NCBI GenBank assembly: GCA_013697395.1
Contig: JACCWY010000354.1
Coordinates: 1 to 15,222, forward strand
Direction of reading: 5' to 3'
Length of the DNA: 15,222 nucleotides
Source: Chloroflexota bacterium
GTDB taxonomy: Bacteria; Chloroflexota; Limnocylindria; QHBO01
This document shows, piece by piece, positions 1-7,416 of this stretch. The position numbers and the translations under genes are program-made. The notes beneath the pieces were generated by a model. It was given only the letters and a program-made list of their open reading frames with translations. It did not search any database and was not told the origin of the DNA. Positions within the stretch are counted from its first letter, which is position 1. The number at the start of each line of letters is the position of its first letter.

Positions 1-1
1 A

Positions 2-214
2 ATCGACACCGTCTGGGGCACGGACGTCTACACGGATGACTCGTCGGTCTGCACGGCCGCCGTGCACGCGGGCGCCATCACCGTGGAGGATGGCGGCGAG
101 GTGACGATCGAGATCGCCCCAGGCGAGGACTCGTACGAGGCCAGTGAGCAGAACGGGATCGAGTCGAGCCCATACGGCCCGTGGGGCGGCAGCTTCGTCG
201 TGGTCACCGACTGA
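2..214 (+). CDS. LCCL-domain protein, C-terminal fragment (5' end outside window)
   Basis: This is an open frame from the window edge to TGA at 212-214, giving 70 residues. The fragment matches the C-terminal two thirds of an LCCL domain: WGTDVYTDDSSVCTAAVHAG (a tyrosine or 'YT-DSSVC-AAVHAG' core with the conserved Cys), then a Val/Glu-rich beta segment, 'PGEDSYEASEQNGIES' and a terminal 'WGGSFVVVTD'. LCCL domains are extracellular or surface modules of uncertain ligand. In bacteria they often end secreted proteins or lipoproteins, so this protein is probably exported, but its N-terminus and other domains are not visible. The downstream acetyltransferase begins only 5-8 bases later and is probably co-transcribed. 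The frame and domain are clear from the sequence; the cellular role is unknown. Confidence 0.85.
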   Translation: MDTVWGTDVYTDDSSVCTAAVHAGAITVEDGGEVTIEIAPGEDSYEASEQNGIESSPYGPWGGSFVVVTD

Positions 215-221
215 GCGAGTG

Positions 222-1178
222 ATGCTCGGCAACCCGGACCGCCCGGTTGGCGGCATCGCGGTCAAGCCCCCGGACGGCGTCGAGCTTCGGCCCCTCGGCC
301 GTGATGACTTCGCCGATGCGCTGGCGCTGGCTCGCGAGCTCTACTTCCTGCCCGCGGCCGACTCCGACGCGCATCGCGCACGATTCGAGGCACTGGTCAA
401 CGACCCGGATGCCACGCCCTTCCTGGCGATCGCCGGAGGTCAGCCGGCCGGGTTCATCGGTTTCCGCTTCCGGCGGCGGCTCAACCACGCGACGTTCGAG
501 GGCTGGGTGAGCGACCTGTTCGTGCGCGAGCGGTGGCGGGGCGCGGGCATCGGACGCGCGCTGCTGGCCGCCGCCATCGCCGAGTGGCGCCTGAGGGGCG
601 GGCACCAGGTGATGCTCGAGGTCGCGACGGACCGCGCGGCGGCACGCGGGCTGTACGAGGCTACCGGCTTCGTGAACCAGGGCAAGTACTTCGAGATCGC
701 CCCGGTCGCGACGAGGCAGATCGAGCCGGCGCCGGGCGTCGAGCTTCGAGAACTCGTCGATGACGACCCCGACTTCGAGGCCGCCACGCGTCTGCTGGCA
801 GAGCTGGGGCGGCCGGCGCCGGGCGAGGAGCGGCTGCCGGCGCTGCGACGAACCTTCTCCCAGCACGTGGCCAGCGCTGACAACGGGTCGATGCTGGCAT
901 TGCTCGACGGGCAGCCGGTCGGGTTCATCAGCCTGGAGTTCCGCCACCCGTTCTTCGCTACCGCGCCGCAGGCCTGGATCCCGGATCTCGTCGTGACGGA
1001 GTCGGCACGCGGCCGGGATATCGGCGCGGCCCTCCTTGACGCTGCGTTCGCGGAGTCCGTCCGCCGTGGCGCCTACGCGGCGGCACTCGAATCCGGGCAC
1101 CAGCGCCAGGTGGCGCATCGGCTGTACTCCGCGGCCGGCATGTCCGATGTCGGGAGCTTCTTCACGCTCGCTCGCTGA
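222..1178 (+). CDS. Tandem GNAT-family N-acetyltransferase (two GNAT domains)
   Basis: The protein has 318 residues with two GNAT folds in series, at about residues 20-160 and 172-318. Domain 1 has a canonical acetyl-CoA pyrophosphate loop (motif A, RWRGAGIGRALL, residues 104-115), preceded by the beta4 strand 'WVSDLFV' and followed by 'ARGLYEATGF' (motif B). Domain 2 repeats the layout ('WIPDLVV', then ESARGRDIGAALL at 260-272, then 'AHRLYSAAGM'), but an Asp replaces the second loop Gly/Ala, so it may bind acetyl-CoA poorly. GNAT enzymes move an acetyl group from acetyl-CoA to an amine, and the substrate cannot be read here. The start is ATG 222; an in-frame GTG at 219 is equally possible. 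An earlier GTG at 144 would run far into the LCCL gene and is rejected. No strong Shine-Dalgarno is visible, which suggests translational coupling to the upstream gene. Confidence 0.88.
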   Translation: MLGNPDRPVGGIAVKPPDGVELRPLGRDDFADALALARELYFLPAADSDAHRARFEALVNDPDATPFLAIAGGQPAGFIGFRFRRRLNHATFEGWVSDLFVRERWRGAGIGRALLAAAIAEWRLRGGHQVMLEVATDRAAARGLYEATGFVNQGKYFEIAPVATRQIEPAPGVELRELVDDDPDFEAATRLLAELGRPAPGEERLPALRRTFSQHVASADNGSMLALLDGQPVGFISLEFRHPFFATAPQAWIPDLVVTESARGRDIGAALLDAAFAESVRRGAYAAALESGHQRQVAHRLYSAAGMSDVGSFFTLAR

Positions 1179-1285
1179 GCGGACCAGCGCTTGGTCGGTC
1201 GAGCGGTACGGAACCTGCAGTAGAAGGCGTCCCGGGTGCGGCACACCGTCCCGGTGTTGAAGTATGAGGGAGCGCGGAGGTACCT

Positions 1286-1558
1286 ATGAGCATCATTGCG
1301 TGGATCGTGGTCGGCGCCATTGCCGGCTTTATCGCCAGCAAGGTCGTCCCGGGTGACGAGAACTACGGCGTCCTCGGCGGCCTGGTCGCCGGCATCGTCG
1401 GCGCCCTGGTCGGCGGCTTCCTGTTCGGAGCCCTGACAGGCGAGGACTGGACGACCGGCATCAACATCGGCACGATCGTGGCGGCCATCGTCGGAGCGAT
1501 CATCGTCGTGTTCGTGTGGAACATGGTCACGAAGCGGGGAGGCAGCCGAGCCGTCTGA
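1286..1558 (+). CDS. GlsB/YeaQ/YmgE-family small membrane protein
   Basis: This 90-residue protein has three hydrophobic segments (about residues 3-20, 27-50 and 58-83), very rich in Gly, Ala, Ile and Val, with short polar links (KVVPGDENYG; LTGEDWTTGI). This is the layout of the family once called transglycosylase-associated proteins, now GlsB/YeaQ/YmgE, which are stress-induced inner-membrane proteins of unknown biochemistry. The length is normal for the family. The ATG is preceded by a good Shine-Dalgarno (GGAGG, 1276-1280, 5 bases upstream), so this gene is translated conventionally, unlike many genes nearby. It lies 107 bp after the acetyltransferase and is closed by a strong terminator, so it may be monocistronic. 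I see no convincing promoter hexamers in the 107-bp gap. Confidence 0.92.
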   Translation: MSIIAWIVVGAIAGFIASKVVPGDENYGVLGGLVAGIVGALVGGFLFGALTGEDWTTGINIGTIVAAIVGAIIVVFVWNMVTKRGGSRAV

Positions 1559-1583
1559 CGGCTTCGCCCACATACCGCCGCCA

Positions 1584-1615
1584 ACGCCCGGTGCCTTCGG
1601 GGCATCGGGCGTTTT
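1584..1615 (+). terminator. Rho-independent terminator of the GlsB-family gene
   Basis: A 12-base arm (1584-1595) pairs with 1601-1612, with one G-T wobble, around a 5-base TTCGG loop. TTTT follows at 1612-1615. It begins 26 bases after the stop codon. This is the clearest intrinsic terminator in the window and separates the stress-protein unit from the crotonase operon. Confidence 0.88.
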
Positions 1616-1630
1616 GGCGTCCCTCGCCGG

Positions 1631-1643
1631 TACAATCTGGCGG
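1631..1643 (+). promoter_or_regulatory. Leaderless promoter (-10 TACAAT) of the crotonase operon
   Basis: TACAAT at 1631-1636 lies 6 bases before the GTG start at 1643, so transcription would begin at or next to the start codon. No Shine-Dalgarno is present. No good -35 is visible; that position falls in the terminator stem/T-tract of the previous gene. Confidence 0.65.
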
Positions 1644-2428
1644 TGCCCGACCAGTCATTCGAGACGCTGCTCGTCCAGACCGATGAGGGCGTGCTGACGA
1701 TCACGCTGAACCGACCGGACGCGCTGAACGCGCTGAACGCCTCGATGCGCGCTGAGCTGCTCGCCGCCGTCAAGACCGCGGGCCGGGAGGATGGGATCCG
1801 CGCCGTCATCATCACCGGCGCGGGCCGCGGGTTCTGCGCCGGCGCCGATCTGCATGGCGGCTCCGGTGAGCGCGACTTCCGCCACGTCATCACCACCGAG
1901 TACAACCCGCTGGTCGAGGCGGTCCGGAGCCTGCCAAAGCCGGTCATCGCGTCCGTCAACGGGGTGGCGGCGGGAGCGGGCGTCAGCCTGGCCCTTGCCG
2001 CCGACCTGGTCATCGCGGCCCGGGGCGTGCGCTTCGTCCCCGCCTTTCACCGCATCGGCCTCGTGCCGGACTCCGGCTTGACGCGGACGCTCGTCAGGGC
2101 GCTGGGGCGGCATCGCGCGCTCGAGATCCTGCTCGGCGAGCGCCAGCTCGGTGCCGACGACGCCTACGCCGCGGGCCTCGTGGCCGCCGTGGTCCCGGCG
2201 GAGCGGCTGCCGGAGGCGACGCGCGAGCTGGCCCGCCGCCTGGCCGTTGGGCCGACCCTCGGTATCGGCCTCACGAAGCGACTGGTGAACGCTGCCGAGG
2301 ATGCGTCACTGGCCGACAGCCTGGCGGCCGAGGCCGGGCTGCAAGAGGTCGCCGGCCGGACGGAGGACCATGCCGAGGGGGTCGCCGCATTCGGCGAGAA
2401 GCGAGACCCGGAGTTCCACGGTCGATGA
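1643..2428 (+). CDS. Enoyl-CoA hydratase/isomerase (crotonase) family protein, PaaG-like
   Basis: This 261-residue protein has the usual length of a crotonase-fold acyl-CoA enzyme. The oxyanion-hole segments are clear: GAGRGFCAGADL (about residues 59-70) and 'GVAAGAGVSLALAADLVIA' (about 107-125). In the second catalytic segment the sequence is PAFHRIGLVPDSGLT (133-147). The Glu of classical hydratases in the 'PE' position is absent, and an Asp (D143) occupies the place used by PaaG-type epoxyphenylacetyl-CoA or enoyl-CoA isomerases. An isomerase or ring-opening role is therefore as likely as simple hydration. It acts in the cytoplasm on CoA thioesters. The start is GTG 1643, chosen for the TACAAT box and family N-terminus. 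Its stop overlaps the next start (ATGA), and the dehydrogenase downstream supplies the next beta-oxidation step. The specific substrate is not determinable. Confidence 0.92.
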   Translation: MPDQSFETLLVQTDEGVLTITLNRPDALNALNASMRAELLAAVKTAGREDGIRAVIITGAGRGFCAGADLHGGSGERDFRHVITTEYNPLVEAVRSLPKPVIASVNGVAAGAGVSLALAADLVIAARGVRFVPAFHRIGLVPDSGLTRTLVRALGRHRALEILLGERQLGADDAYAAGLVAAVVPAERLPEATRELARRLAVGPTLGIGLTKRLVNAAEDASLADSLAAEAGLQEVAGRTEDHAEGVAAFGEKRDPEFHGR

Positions 2429-3624
2429 ACGAGATCAGCACCATCGCCGTGCTCGGAGCGGGGACCATGGGAGCGGGCATCGTCCAGGTGATGGCCGAGG
2501 CCGGCCTGACGGTACTCGTGCATGACCCGCAGGACGGCGCCACGGAGCGCGCGCAGCATCGGATCGAGGGGTTCCTTGGCCGCAAGGTCGAGAAGGAGCA
2601 GCTGAGCGCAGACGAGGCCACCGCGGCGGCGTCGCGCATTCAGCCGGCCGGCAGCCTCGAGGAGCTCGGCGCGGCGGACCTCGTCGTCGAGGCGATCCCC
2701 GAAGAGCTCGAGCTCAAGCGCGACGCGTTCCGGCGCCTGGACGCCGTGGCGGACGAGGCCACGATCCTGGCCACCAACACGAGCTCGCTGTCGGTCACGC
2801 GCATCGCGTCCGCCACGTCGCGGCCGGGCCGGGTCATCGGCATGCACTTCTTCAACCCGGTGCCGTTGATGGCCCTGATCGAGGTCATCGCTGGCCCGAC
2901 GACCGATCCCGAGGTGACCAACACCGTCGCGCTCCTGGCACGTCGCCTGGGCAAGACTCCGGTCGTCGCGGCCGACACGCCGGGCTTCATCGTCAACCGG
3001 ATCCAGCGCGCCTACTACCTCGAGGCCTGCCGCATCCTGGAGGGCGGCCTGGCGGATGTCAGGACCATCGACGAGGCGATGCGCGGCATCGGCTTCCGGC
3101 TCGGACCCTTCGAGCTGGCCGACGTGGTGGGCACGGACGTCAATCTCGCCGCCGGCCTAGCCATCTTCGAGGGCTTCTTCGGCGACCCGCGCTACCGTCC
3201 GGCGCAGGTGCAGCGGCGCGTGGTGGACGCCGGCCGGCTCGGCCGCAAGAGTAACGCCGGCTACTACGAGTACGGGGCCGAGGGCGCCCAGGGCGCGTGC
3301 TGGCCCGCACTGGCCCGCACCCCGCTGCTGCCCGCGCTCGACGACCCGCAGATCGAGGCACGCATCCTGGCGGCCATCGTGAACGAGGCGGCCTCTGCCG
3401 TCGCAGATGGGGTCGCCGGACCTGACGCGATCGACACGGCCATGCAGCTCGGCACGAACTGGCCGGAGGGACCCCTCGCCTGGGGGGAGCGGATCGGCCT
3501 GTTGTCCGTGGTCAACACGCTCGATGCGCTCCACGCATCGGTGCCCGACGGCCGGTACCGGGTCGTGCCGCTGCTGCGGTCGATCGGCGCGGCCGGCGGC
3601 TCGTTCTTCCCGGCACGGGGCTAG
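2425..3624 (+). CDS. 3-hydroxyacyl-CoA dehydrogenase (paaH/hbd type)
   Basis: This 399-residue enzyme oxidises L-3-hydroxyacyl-CoA to 3-oxoacyl-CoA with NAD+. An N-terminal Rossmann domain (about 5-183) carries the NAD loop GAGTMG (11-16). The catalytic pair is His141, in GMHFFNPVP, and Glu153, with Ser120 ('TNTSS') and Asn191 ('PGFIVNR') also in place. The first C-terminal 3HCDH domain spans about 186-283, ending in GRKSNAGYYEY. A second, shorter 3HCDH-like domain lies at about 312-390 ('NEAASAVADGVAGPDAIDTAMQLG' region), giving the longer single-function form seen in PaaH-like proteins rather than the ~280-residue hbd form. The start overlaps the crotonase stop by 4 bases (ATGA), implying translational coupling. 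All key residues are intact. Chain-length preference is unknown. Confidence 0.95.
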   Translation: MNEISTIAVLGAGTMGAGIVQVMAEAGLTVLVHDPQDGATERAQHRIEGFLGRKVEKEQLSADEATAAASRIQPAGSLEELGAADLVVEAIPEELELKRDAFRRLDAVADEATILATNTSSLSVTRIASATSRPGRVIGMHFFNPVPLMALIEVIAGPTTDPEVTNTVALLARRLGKTPVVAADTPGFIVNRIQRAYYLEACRILEGGLADVRTIDEAMRGIGFRLGPFELADVVGTDVNLAAGLAIFEGFFGDPRYRPAQVQRRVVDAGRLGRKSNAGYYEYGAEGAQGACWPALARTPLLPALDDPQIEARILAAIVNEAASAVADGVAGPDAIDTAMQLGTNWPEGPLAWGERIGLLSVVNTLDALHASVPDGRYRVVPLLRSIGAAGGSFFPARG

Positions 3625-3627
3625 CGG

Positions 3628-4275
3628 GTGCCGCTCAGCGGTCGCTATCGGGCCGTCATCTTCGACATGGACGGGCTGCTGCTGGATACCGAGACGCTCT
3701 GGCACGAGGCGGAGGTCGAGCTCTTCCGCCGGCACGGCGACGAGTTCACCTGGGACGACAAGATGGCGGTCATCGGGACGAGCTTCGAGATCACGTCTCG
3801 CTACTTCGCCGATCGGCTCGGCCGGCCGCACGAGGAGGGGGCGGCGCTGGTCGACGAGATGGTGGCGCTCATGCATGAGCGCGTGCGGCGGCAGGTCCAC
3901 GCTCGGCCGGGGGCGCTCGAGCTCGTCGAAGGACTCCGGGCAATGGATGGGGTGCGGCTTGGCCTGGCATCGAACTCGCCGCGCTTCCTGGTCGACGACG
4001 CGCTGGCCACGGCCGGTCTGAGCGACCTGTTCGAGACGATCGTCACGCCCGCCGACGTGCAGCACGCCAAGCCGGCGCCCGACATCTACCTGCGCGCCTG
4101 CCAGGATCTCGGCGTCGACCCCGCCGAGGCCCTCGCGCTCGAGGACTCCGCCTCCGGCGTCGCCGCCGCGAAGGCGGCCGGGCTCACCTGCATCGCGGTC
4201 CCCCAGTTCGCCGAGACCGATGTCTCCGCCGCGGACCGCATCATCGGCTCCCTCGAGGAGCTTTTGGGTGCATAG
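3628..4275 (+). CDS. HAD-superfamily hydrolase (beta-phosphoglucomutase-like subfamily)
   Basis: This 215-residue protein has all four HAD motifs. Motif I is FDMDGLLLDTE, with nucleophile Asp13 and general acid Asp15. Motif II is Ser115 in LASNS. Motif III is Lys148 in 'AKPAPDIYL'. Motif IV is Glu172-Asp173 in LEDSASG. A helical cap follows motif I (about 20-95), so it is a subfamily I, class 1 cap enzyme. Typical members are phosphatases or phosphomutases acting on small sugar phosphates or nucleotides; the substrate here cannot be assigned. The GTG start lies 3 bases after the dehydrogenase stop, so it belongs to the same operon, though no role in acyl-CoA metabolism is implied. Its last codons contain the promoter of the next gene. 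Confidence 0.92.
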   Translation: MPLSGRYRAVIFDMDGLLLDTETLWHEAEVELFRRHGDEFTWDDKMAVIGTSFEITSRYFADRLGRPHEEGAALVDEMVALMHERVRRQVHARPGALELVEGLRAMDGVRLGLASNSPRFLVDDALATAGLSDLFETIVTPADVQHAKPAPDIYLRACQDLGVDPAEALALEDSASGVAAAKAAGLTCIAVPQFAETDVSAADRIIGSLEELLGA

Positions 4276-4278
4276 GCG

Positions 4279-4291
4279 TATGCTTCATCCA
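4279..4291 (+). promoter_or_regulatory. Leaderless promoter (-10 TATGCT) of the DUF2277 gene
   Basis: TATGCT at 4279-4284 begins 4 bases after the HAD stop and sits 6 bases before ATG 4291. There is no Shine-Dalgarno and no evident -35 (that region lies inside the HAD gene). The same geometry recurs at several other starts in the window. Confidence 0.55.
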
Positions 4292-4515
4292 TGTGCCGAA
4301 GCATCAAGACCCTCCGGACCGGCGCCGAGCCGGCCCCCGACGACGAGATCACTGCCGCCGCCCTCCAGTACGTCCGCAAGGTGAGCGGCTATCGCAGGCC
4401 GTCGACTGCGAACGAGCATGCCTTCGACGAGGCGGTCGCCGAGGTGGCTGCCGCCTCGAAGCGGCTCCTGGCGGCCGTGTCAGCCACCCACCCGCAGGCC
4501 CGCCGCGCGAGCTGA
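4291..4515 (+). CDS. DUF2277 family protein
   Basis: This small cytoplasmic protein of 74 residues begins MCRSIKTLR and contains ALQYVRKVSGYRRPSTANE, the hallmark of the DUF2277 family ('MCRNIK-LR' start and 'ALQ-VRK-SG--KPS--NE' core). A helical tail follows (about 46-65). The biochemical function of the family is unknown. The invariant Cys2 immediately after the initiator Met is worth noting, since it could be modified or could bind a metal once Met is removed. The gene is 15 bp after the HAD gene but has its own apparent leaderless promoter. It faces the transporter genes tail to tail across a 50-bp gap in which I see no strong terminator. Confidence 0.85.
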   Translation: MCRSIKTLRTGAEPAPDDEITAAALQYVRKVSGYRRPSTANEHAFDEAVAEVAAASKRLLAAVSATHPQARRAS

Positions 4516-4565
4516 CCACATCGGCGCACGCCGCGCCGGGGGCGAGAGCCCAGGGGCTGACGCTC

Positions 4566-5369
4566 CTACGGGTCGTCGGTGCGTAGGCGCAGGGCGATCA
4601 GCGTCAGCACGACCGTGCCGATCATGAGCAGCACGGCCATGGCGATGAGCACCGGCAGCCGTTGCGCGAAGCGCAGCTGCCCGTAGAGGAACACGGGGAA
4701 CGTCGGGTCGCCGCCGACCAGGAAGATGGCGAGCGCGATCTCGTCGAACGAGACGATGAAGCAGGTCAGCCAGGCGGAGAGCAGCGTCGGGGCCATCAGT
4801 GGCAGCACGATGCGCCGCAATGTCGTCGGATAGCTCGCCCCCAGGTCCATGGAGGCGTCCTCGAGGGCGGGATCGAGGCCGGACAGCCGCGCCAGCAGGA
4901 TGAGCGTCGCGTACGGGATGGCGATCACCGAGTGGCCGACGGTCACCGTCAGCAGCGAACGCGGGACGTCGATGGCGACGAAGAGCAGAAAGAACGCAAC
5001 GCCCATGACCACGAAGGGCACGACGAGGGGCAGGCCCGCCATTGCCAGCAGCAGCCCGCGCCCGCGGAAGCGGAAGCGCAGCACGGCCACGGCGACCAGG
5101 CAGCCGATGGTGGTCGCGACGCTTGCCGACGCCATCCCGACGATCAGGCTGTTGCGCGCCGCGTCGAGCATCGGCCCGTTGCCCAGGACCGCTTCGTACC
5201 AGTCGAGCGTGAAGCCCACGAGCGGGAAGGAGAGGGAGGTGCCGGCGTTGAACGAGAAGATGAACAGGACTGCGATCGGCAGGTACAGGGCGGCGAGCAT
5301 GGCGCCGTACACGGGACCGAGAGGCACGCGAGTCCTGCCCACACCGATGGCCCGGGTGCGCGCCGTCAC
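4566..5369 (-). CDS. potC: ABC transporter permease, PotC-like (spermidine/putrescine family)
   Basis: This 267-residue inner-membrane permease has about six hydrophobic helices. The first follows a short basic N-terminus (TARTRAIGVGRTR) and the last lies near 'VLIAMAVLLMIGTVVLTLIAL'. The ATPase-coupling (EAA) loop is readable as LEDASMDLGASYPTTLRRI followed by VLPLMAP, the normal form for the second permease of polyamine-type importers. The 'FSFNAGTS' region after helix 1 is also typical of PotC. The GTG start overlaps the PotB-like stop by 4 bases (GTGA), so translation is coupled. It is the last gene of the minus-strand unit, and no ATPase gene follows. Family membership is strong. The substrate (polyamine or another small cation or amine) is inferred from relatives and neighbours. 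Confidence 0.9.
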   Translation of the reverse strand: MTARTRAIGVGRTRVPLGPVYGAMLAALYLPIAVLFIFSFNAGTSLSFPLVGFTLDWYEAVLGNGPMLDAARNSLIVGMASASVATTIGCLVAVAVLRFRFRGRGLLLAMAGLPLVVPFVVMGVAFFLLFVAIDVPRSLLTVTVGHSVIAIPYATLILLARLSGLDPALEDASMDLGASYPTTLRRIVLPLMAPTLLSAWLTCFIVSFDEIALAIFLVGGDPTFPVFLYGQLRFAQRLPVLIAMAVLLMIGTVVLTLIALRLRTDDP

Positions 5370-6226
5370 GGCGTCACGCGCCGGAGGTCGATGACGCGGA
5401 GGGCGATGGCCACCACGACGAGCGTGAGCGCCAGCATGATCATCGCCATTGCCGAACCGAGCGGCCAGTTGGCCGAGCGGGTGAAGAATCCCTGGATGAT
5501 GTTGCCGTACATGATGCCGTCGGCCCCACCCACGAGGGTCGGCGTCACGTACTCGCCGACCGTGGGAATGAAGACCATGAAGAACGTGGCGAGCGCCCCC
5601 GGCACGCTCAATGGCACCGTGACGCGCCAGAAGCGCGCCCATGGCCCGGCTCCGAGGTCCGCGGCCGCCTCGAGGTGGCTGCGGTCCACGCGTTGCATCG
5701 CGGCATAGATCGGCAGCGTGGCGAACGGGATCCAGACGTAGACGAGCGTGATGATCACGGCCGGGCGGCTGTACAGGAGAAGCTCCAGCGGATCATCGGT
5801 CAAGCCGAGGGTGGCCAGCAGCGAGTTGATGCCGCCCTCCGGACCGAGCATGAGCTTCCACGCCATGACGCGAAGCAGGTAGCTGACGGCGAACGGGACG
5901 AGTAGCAGCGTCAGAAACAGCGGTGCGCGCGCACCGGCGCGGAAGGCCAGGAAGTAGGCGATGGGATACGCCAGGAGGGTGGCAAGGCCGGCGATGCCAA
6001 CGGCCATGAGCACCGAAACGCCGAGCAACCGCATGAACGCCGGCGTGTCGAGAGCCTCGGCGTACTGCTCGAACGATACGGCCCACGGCTCGGCCGGCCC
6101 GAGCGCTCCGGCTCCGCCCCGCAGGCTGAATGCGCCGATGAGCAGCAAAGGCAGCACGAAGAAGGCCGCGAGCCACGCGAGTGGCAGCCCGGCGAAGACC
6201 TTCAGCGTTCCCCCGCGACCCAGCAT
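5366..6226 (-). CDS. potB: ABC transporter permease, PotB-like (spermidine/putrescine family)
   Basis: This 286-residue inner-membrane permease has about six transmembrane helices, the first being FAGLPLAWLAAFFVLPLLL. The EAA loop 'HLEAAADLGAGPWARFWRVT' followed by VPLSVPG contacts the transporter ATPase. The segment 'GEYVTPTLVGG' near the C-terminus is a signature of PotB-type permeases. The start is ATG 6226, which gives a short basic N-terminus before helix 1. The frame stays open to 6361, but that extension would overlap the binding-protein gene by 100 bp and has no membrane-protein character. It lies 34 bp after the PotD-like gene and overlaps the PotC-like start. It forms the heterodimeric channel with the PotC-like subunit. 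Confidence 0.9.
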   Translation of the reverse strand: MLGRGGTLKVFAGLPLAWLAAFFVLPLLLIGAFSLRGGAGALGPAEPWAVSFEQYAEALDTPAFMRLLGVSVLMAVGIAGLATLLAYPIAYFLAFRAGARAPLFLTLLLVPFAVSYLLRVMAWKLMLGPEGGINSLLATLGLTDDPLELLLYSRPAVIITLVYVWIPFATLPIYAAMQRVDRSHLEAAADLGAGPWARFWRVTVPLSVPGALATFFMVFIPTVGEYVTPTLVGGADGIMYGNIIQGFFTRSANWPLGSAMAMIMLALTLVVVAIALRVIDLRRVTP

Positions 6227-6260
6227 CGTCGTCGACCCGCCGCCAACGCCCGCGGAGGAT

Positions 6261-7367
6261 TCAGTCGGCCTGGACCCGCTCCCACATCCCGGTCCACGCC
6301 GAACGCTGCTCCTCGGTGACGAGCGGCGTGAAGTTGGTCGACTCCAGGATGGTCGGGTCATCCAGGCCGAAGGCCTCGATCAGGACAGGGTCCTCGATCG
6401 CGGCCATCACCTCGCTGTTCGCGCACCCGTAGTAGAACAGGCTGACCGCGTTCCCGCAGCTCAGCTCGGCCAGCTTCAAGTCCAGGAACTCGAGCGAGAG
6501 CTCGTAACTGTCCGTATCGGCGCTGATGCCGTACAGCCCCACCCACGAGTTGCGCCCCTCTTCCGGGTTGGCGTACGCGACCGGGTCGCCGGCGGCAAGC
6601 GCTGTCGCGTAGCAGCCCTGCCACGCGTAGGCGACCCAGACGGTGCCGTCCTGGACGGCGGGGCAGAGATCGACGTATTCGCCGGTCCAGTAGAAGGCGT
6701 TCAGCGGCTTCTGGGCGATCCACTCCTCTTCGATCTGGGCGAGCTGATCATCGGTCAGGGCCGTCTCGTCCCAGCCGTGGATGTAAGAGGACACCGCGAC
6801 CGCGCCCGGGCCGTCGTTCCACATCGAGACATGGCCAGCGTAGTCCTCGTTGAACAGCGCGTCCCAGCTGGTGACCTCTTCGACCTCGTCGGTGTTGTAG
6901 AGGATCGAGGTGAAGCCCCAGTCCCACGGGACGAAGTACTGCTTGCCGTCGATCTGCCCGAGCTCCTGGTACTCGACCGGCACCTTGTCCCAGTTCGACA
7001 GCTTGCTGGTGTCGATCTCGCGCACCAGGCCCTGTTCGACGTAGAACTGCTGCCAGCCCGTGTAGAAGTGGAAGATGTCGGCCTGGCTGCCACCCTGCAT
7101 GAGGGCCAGGATGTTCGCATCGGTATCGCCGAACTCGAACGTGACCTCCGTGTCTGGGTTGGCCGACTGAAAATCGGTCCAGAAGTCCTCGGCCTCGTAG
7201 CCGCTCCATTCGAGCACGAGCAGCTCGTTCGGCTCCTGGGCCGCGGGCTCGGGCGCCGCCGCGCCGCCGCTGCCCCCTCCCTGCTGCGTTCCGCAGGCGG
7301 AGAGCGGCAGAGCGCCGCTGAGGGCGGCGGCTGACGCGACACGGGCAGGGTGGAATCGGGCACGCAC
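6261..7367 (-). CDS. potD: Extracellular solute-binding lipoprotein, PotD-like
   Basis: This 368-residue lipoprotein captures the substrate of the adjacent permeases. A basic n-region, a hydrophobic stretch and the lipobox LSAC (Cys25) come first, then a Gly/Ala/Pro linker. The mature protein starts 'ELLVLEWSGY' and has the periplasmic-binding-protein fold of the polyamine/iron group, with family-typical pieces such as 'DIFHFYTGW', 'VPWDWGFTSILYNTDEV', 'TSWDALFNEDYAGHV' and 'NPEEGRNSWVG'. The aromatic and acidic content fits a cationic ligand. Four cysteines in the mature part, in two clusters (VDLCPA/WQGCYA and LSCGN/YGCANS), could form disulfides. The start is GTG 7367, with a strong Shine-Dalgarno (GGAGGAG) about 7 bases upstream; an ATG at 7400 is less well placed. 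It has its own promoter after the oxidase gene. Confidence 0.92.
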   Translation of the reverse strand: MRARFHPARVASAAALSGALPLSACGTQQGGGSGGAAAPEPAAQEPNELLVLEWSGYEAEDFWTDFQSANPDTEVTFEFGDTDANILALMQGGSQADIFHFYTGWQQFYVEQGLVREIDTSKLSNWDKVPVEYQELGQIDGKQYFVPWDWGFTSILYNTDEVEEVTSWDALFNEDYAGHVSMWNDGPGAVAVSSYIHGWDETALTDDQLAQIEEEWIAQKPLNAFYWTGEYVDLCPAVQDGTVWVAYAWQGCYATALAAGDPVAYANPEEGRNSWVGLYGISADTDSYELSLEFLDLKLAELSCGNAVSLFYYGCANSEVMAAIEDPVLIEAFGLDDPTILESTNFTPLVTEEQRSAWTGMWERVQAD

Positions 7368-7416
7368 AGTGGATCTCCTCCGTTCGGCCCGGGTCGCCAT
7401 GGCCCGGGCGCTGCGA

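Noticed and set aside
144..221. N-terminal extension of the GNAT protein from GTG 144
   Set aside because: It overlaps the LCCL coding sequence by 71 bp and its residues resemble no GNAT N-terminus; starts at 219 or 222 fit better.
1182..1196. Small inverted repeat GACCA-N5-TGGTC just after the GNAT stop
   Set aside because: Five-base arms with no T-tract are too weak to call a terminator or operator in GC-rich sequence.
204..1244. 346-codon minus-strand open frame opposite the GNAT gene
   Set aside because: It is an antisense shadow in GC-rich DNA with no family motifs, while the plus strand carries two clear GNAT domains.
4516..4565. Possible bidirectional terminator between DUF2277 and the PotC-like gene
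   Set aside because: Only 4-bp stems such as AGCC/GGCT are found and no T-tract is present on either strand.
5961..7334. 457-codon plus-strand open frame opposite the PotB/PotD-like genes
   Set aside because: It is a high-GC shadow frame. The minus-strand frames encode recognisable permease and binding-protein motifs, and the plus-strand product has none.
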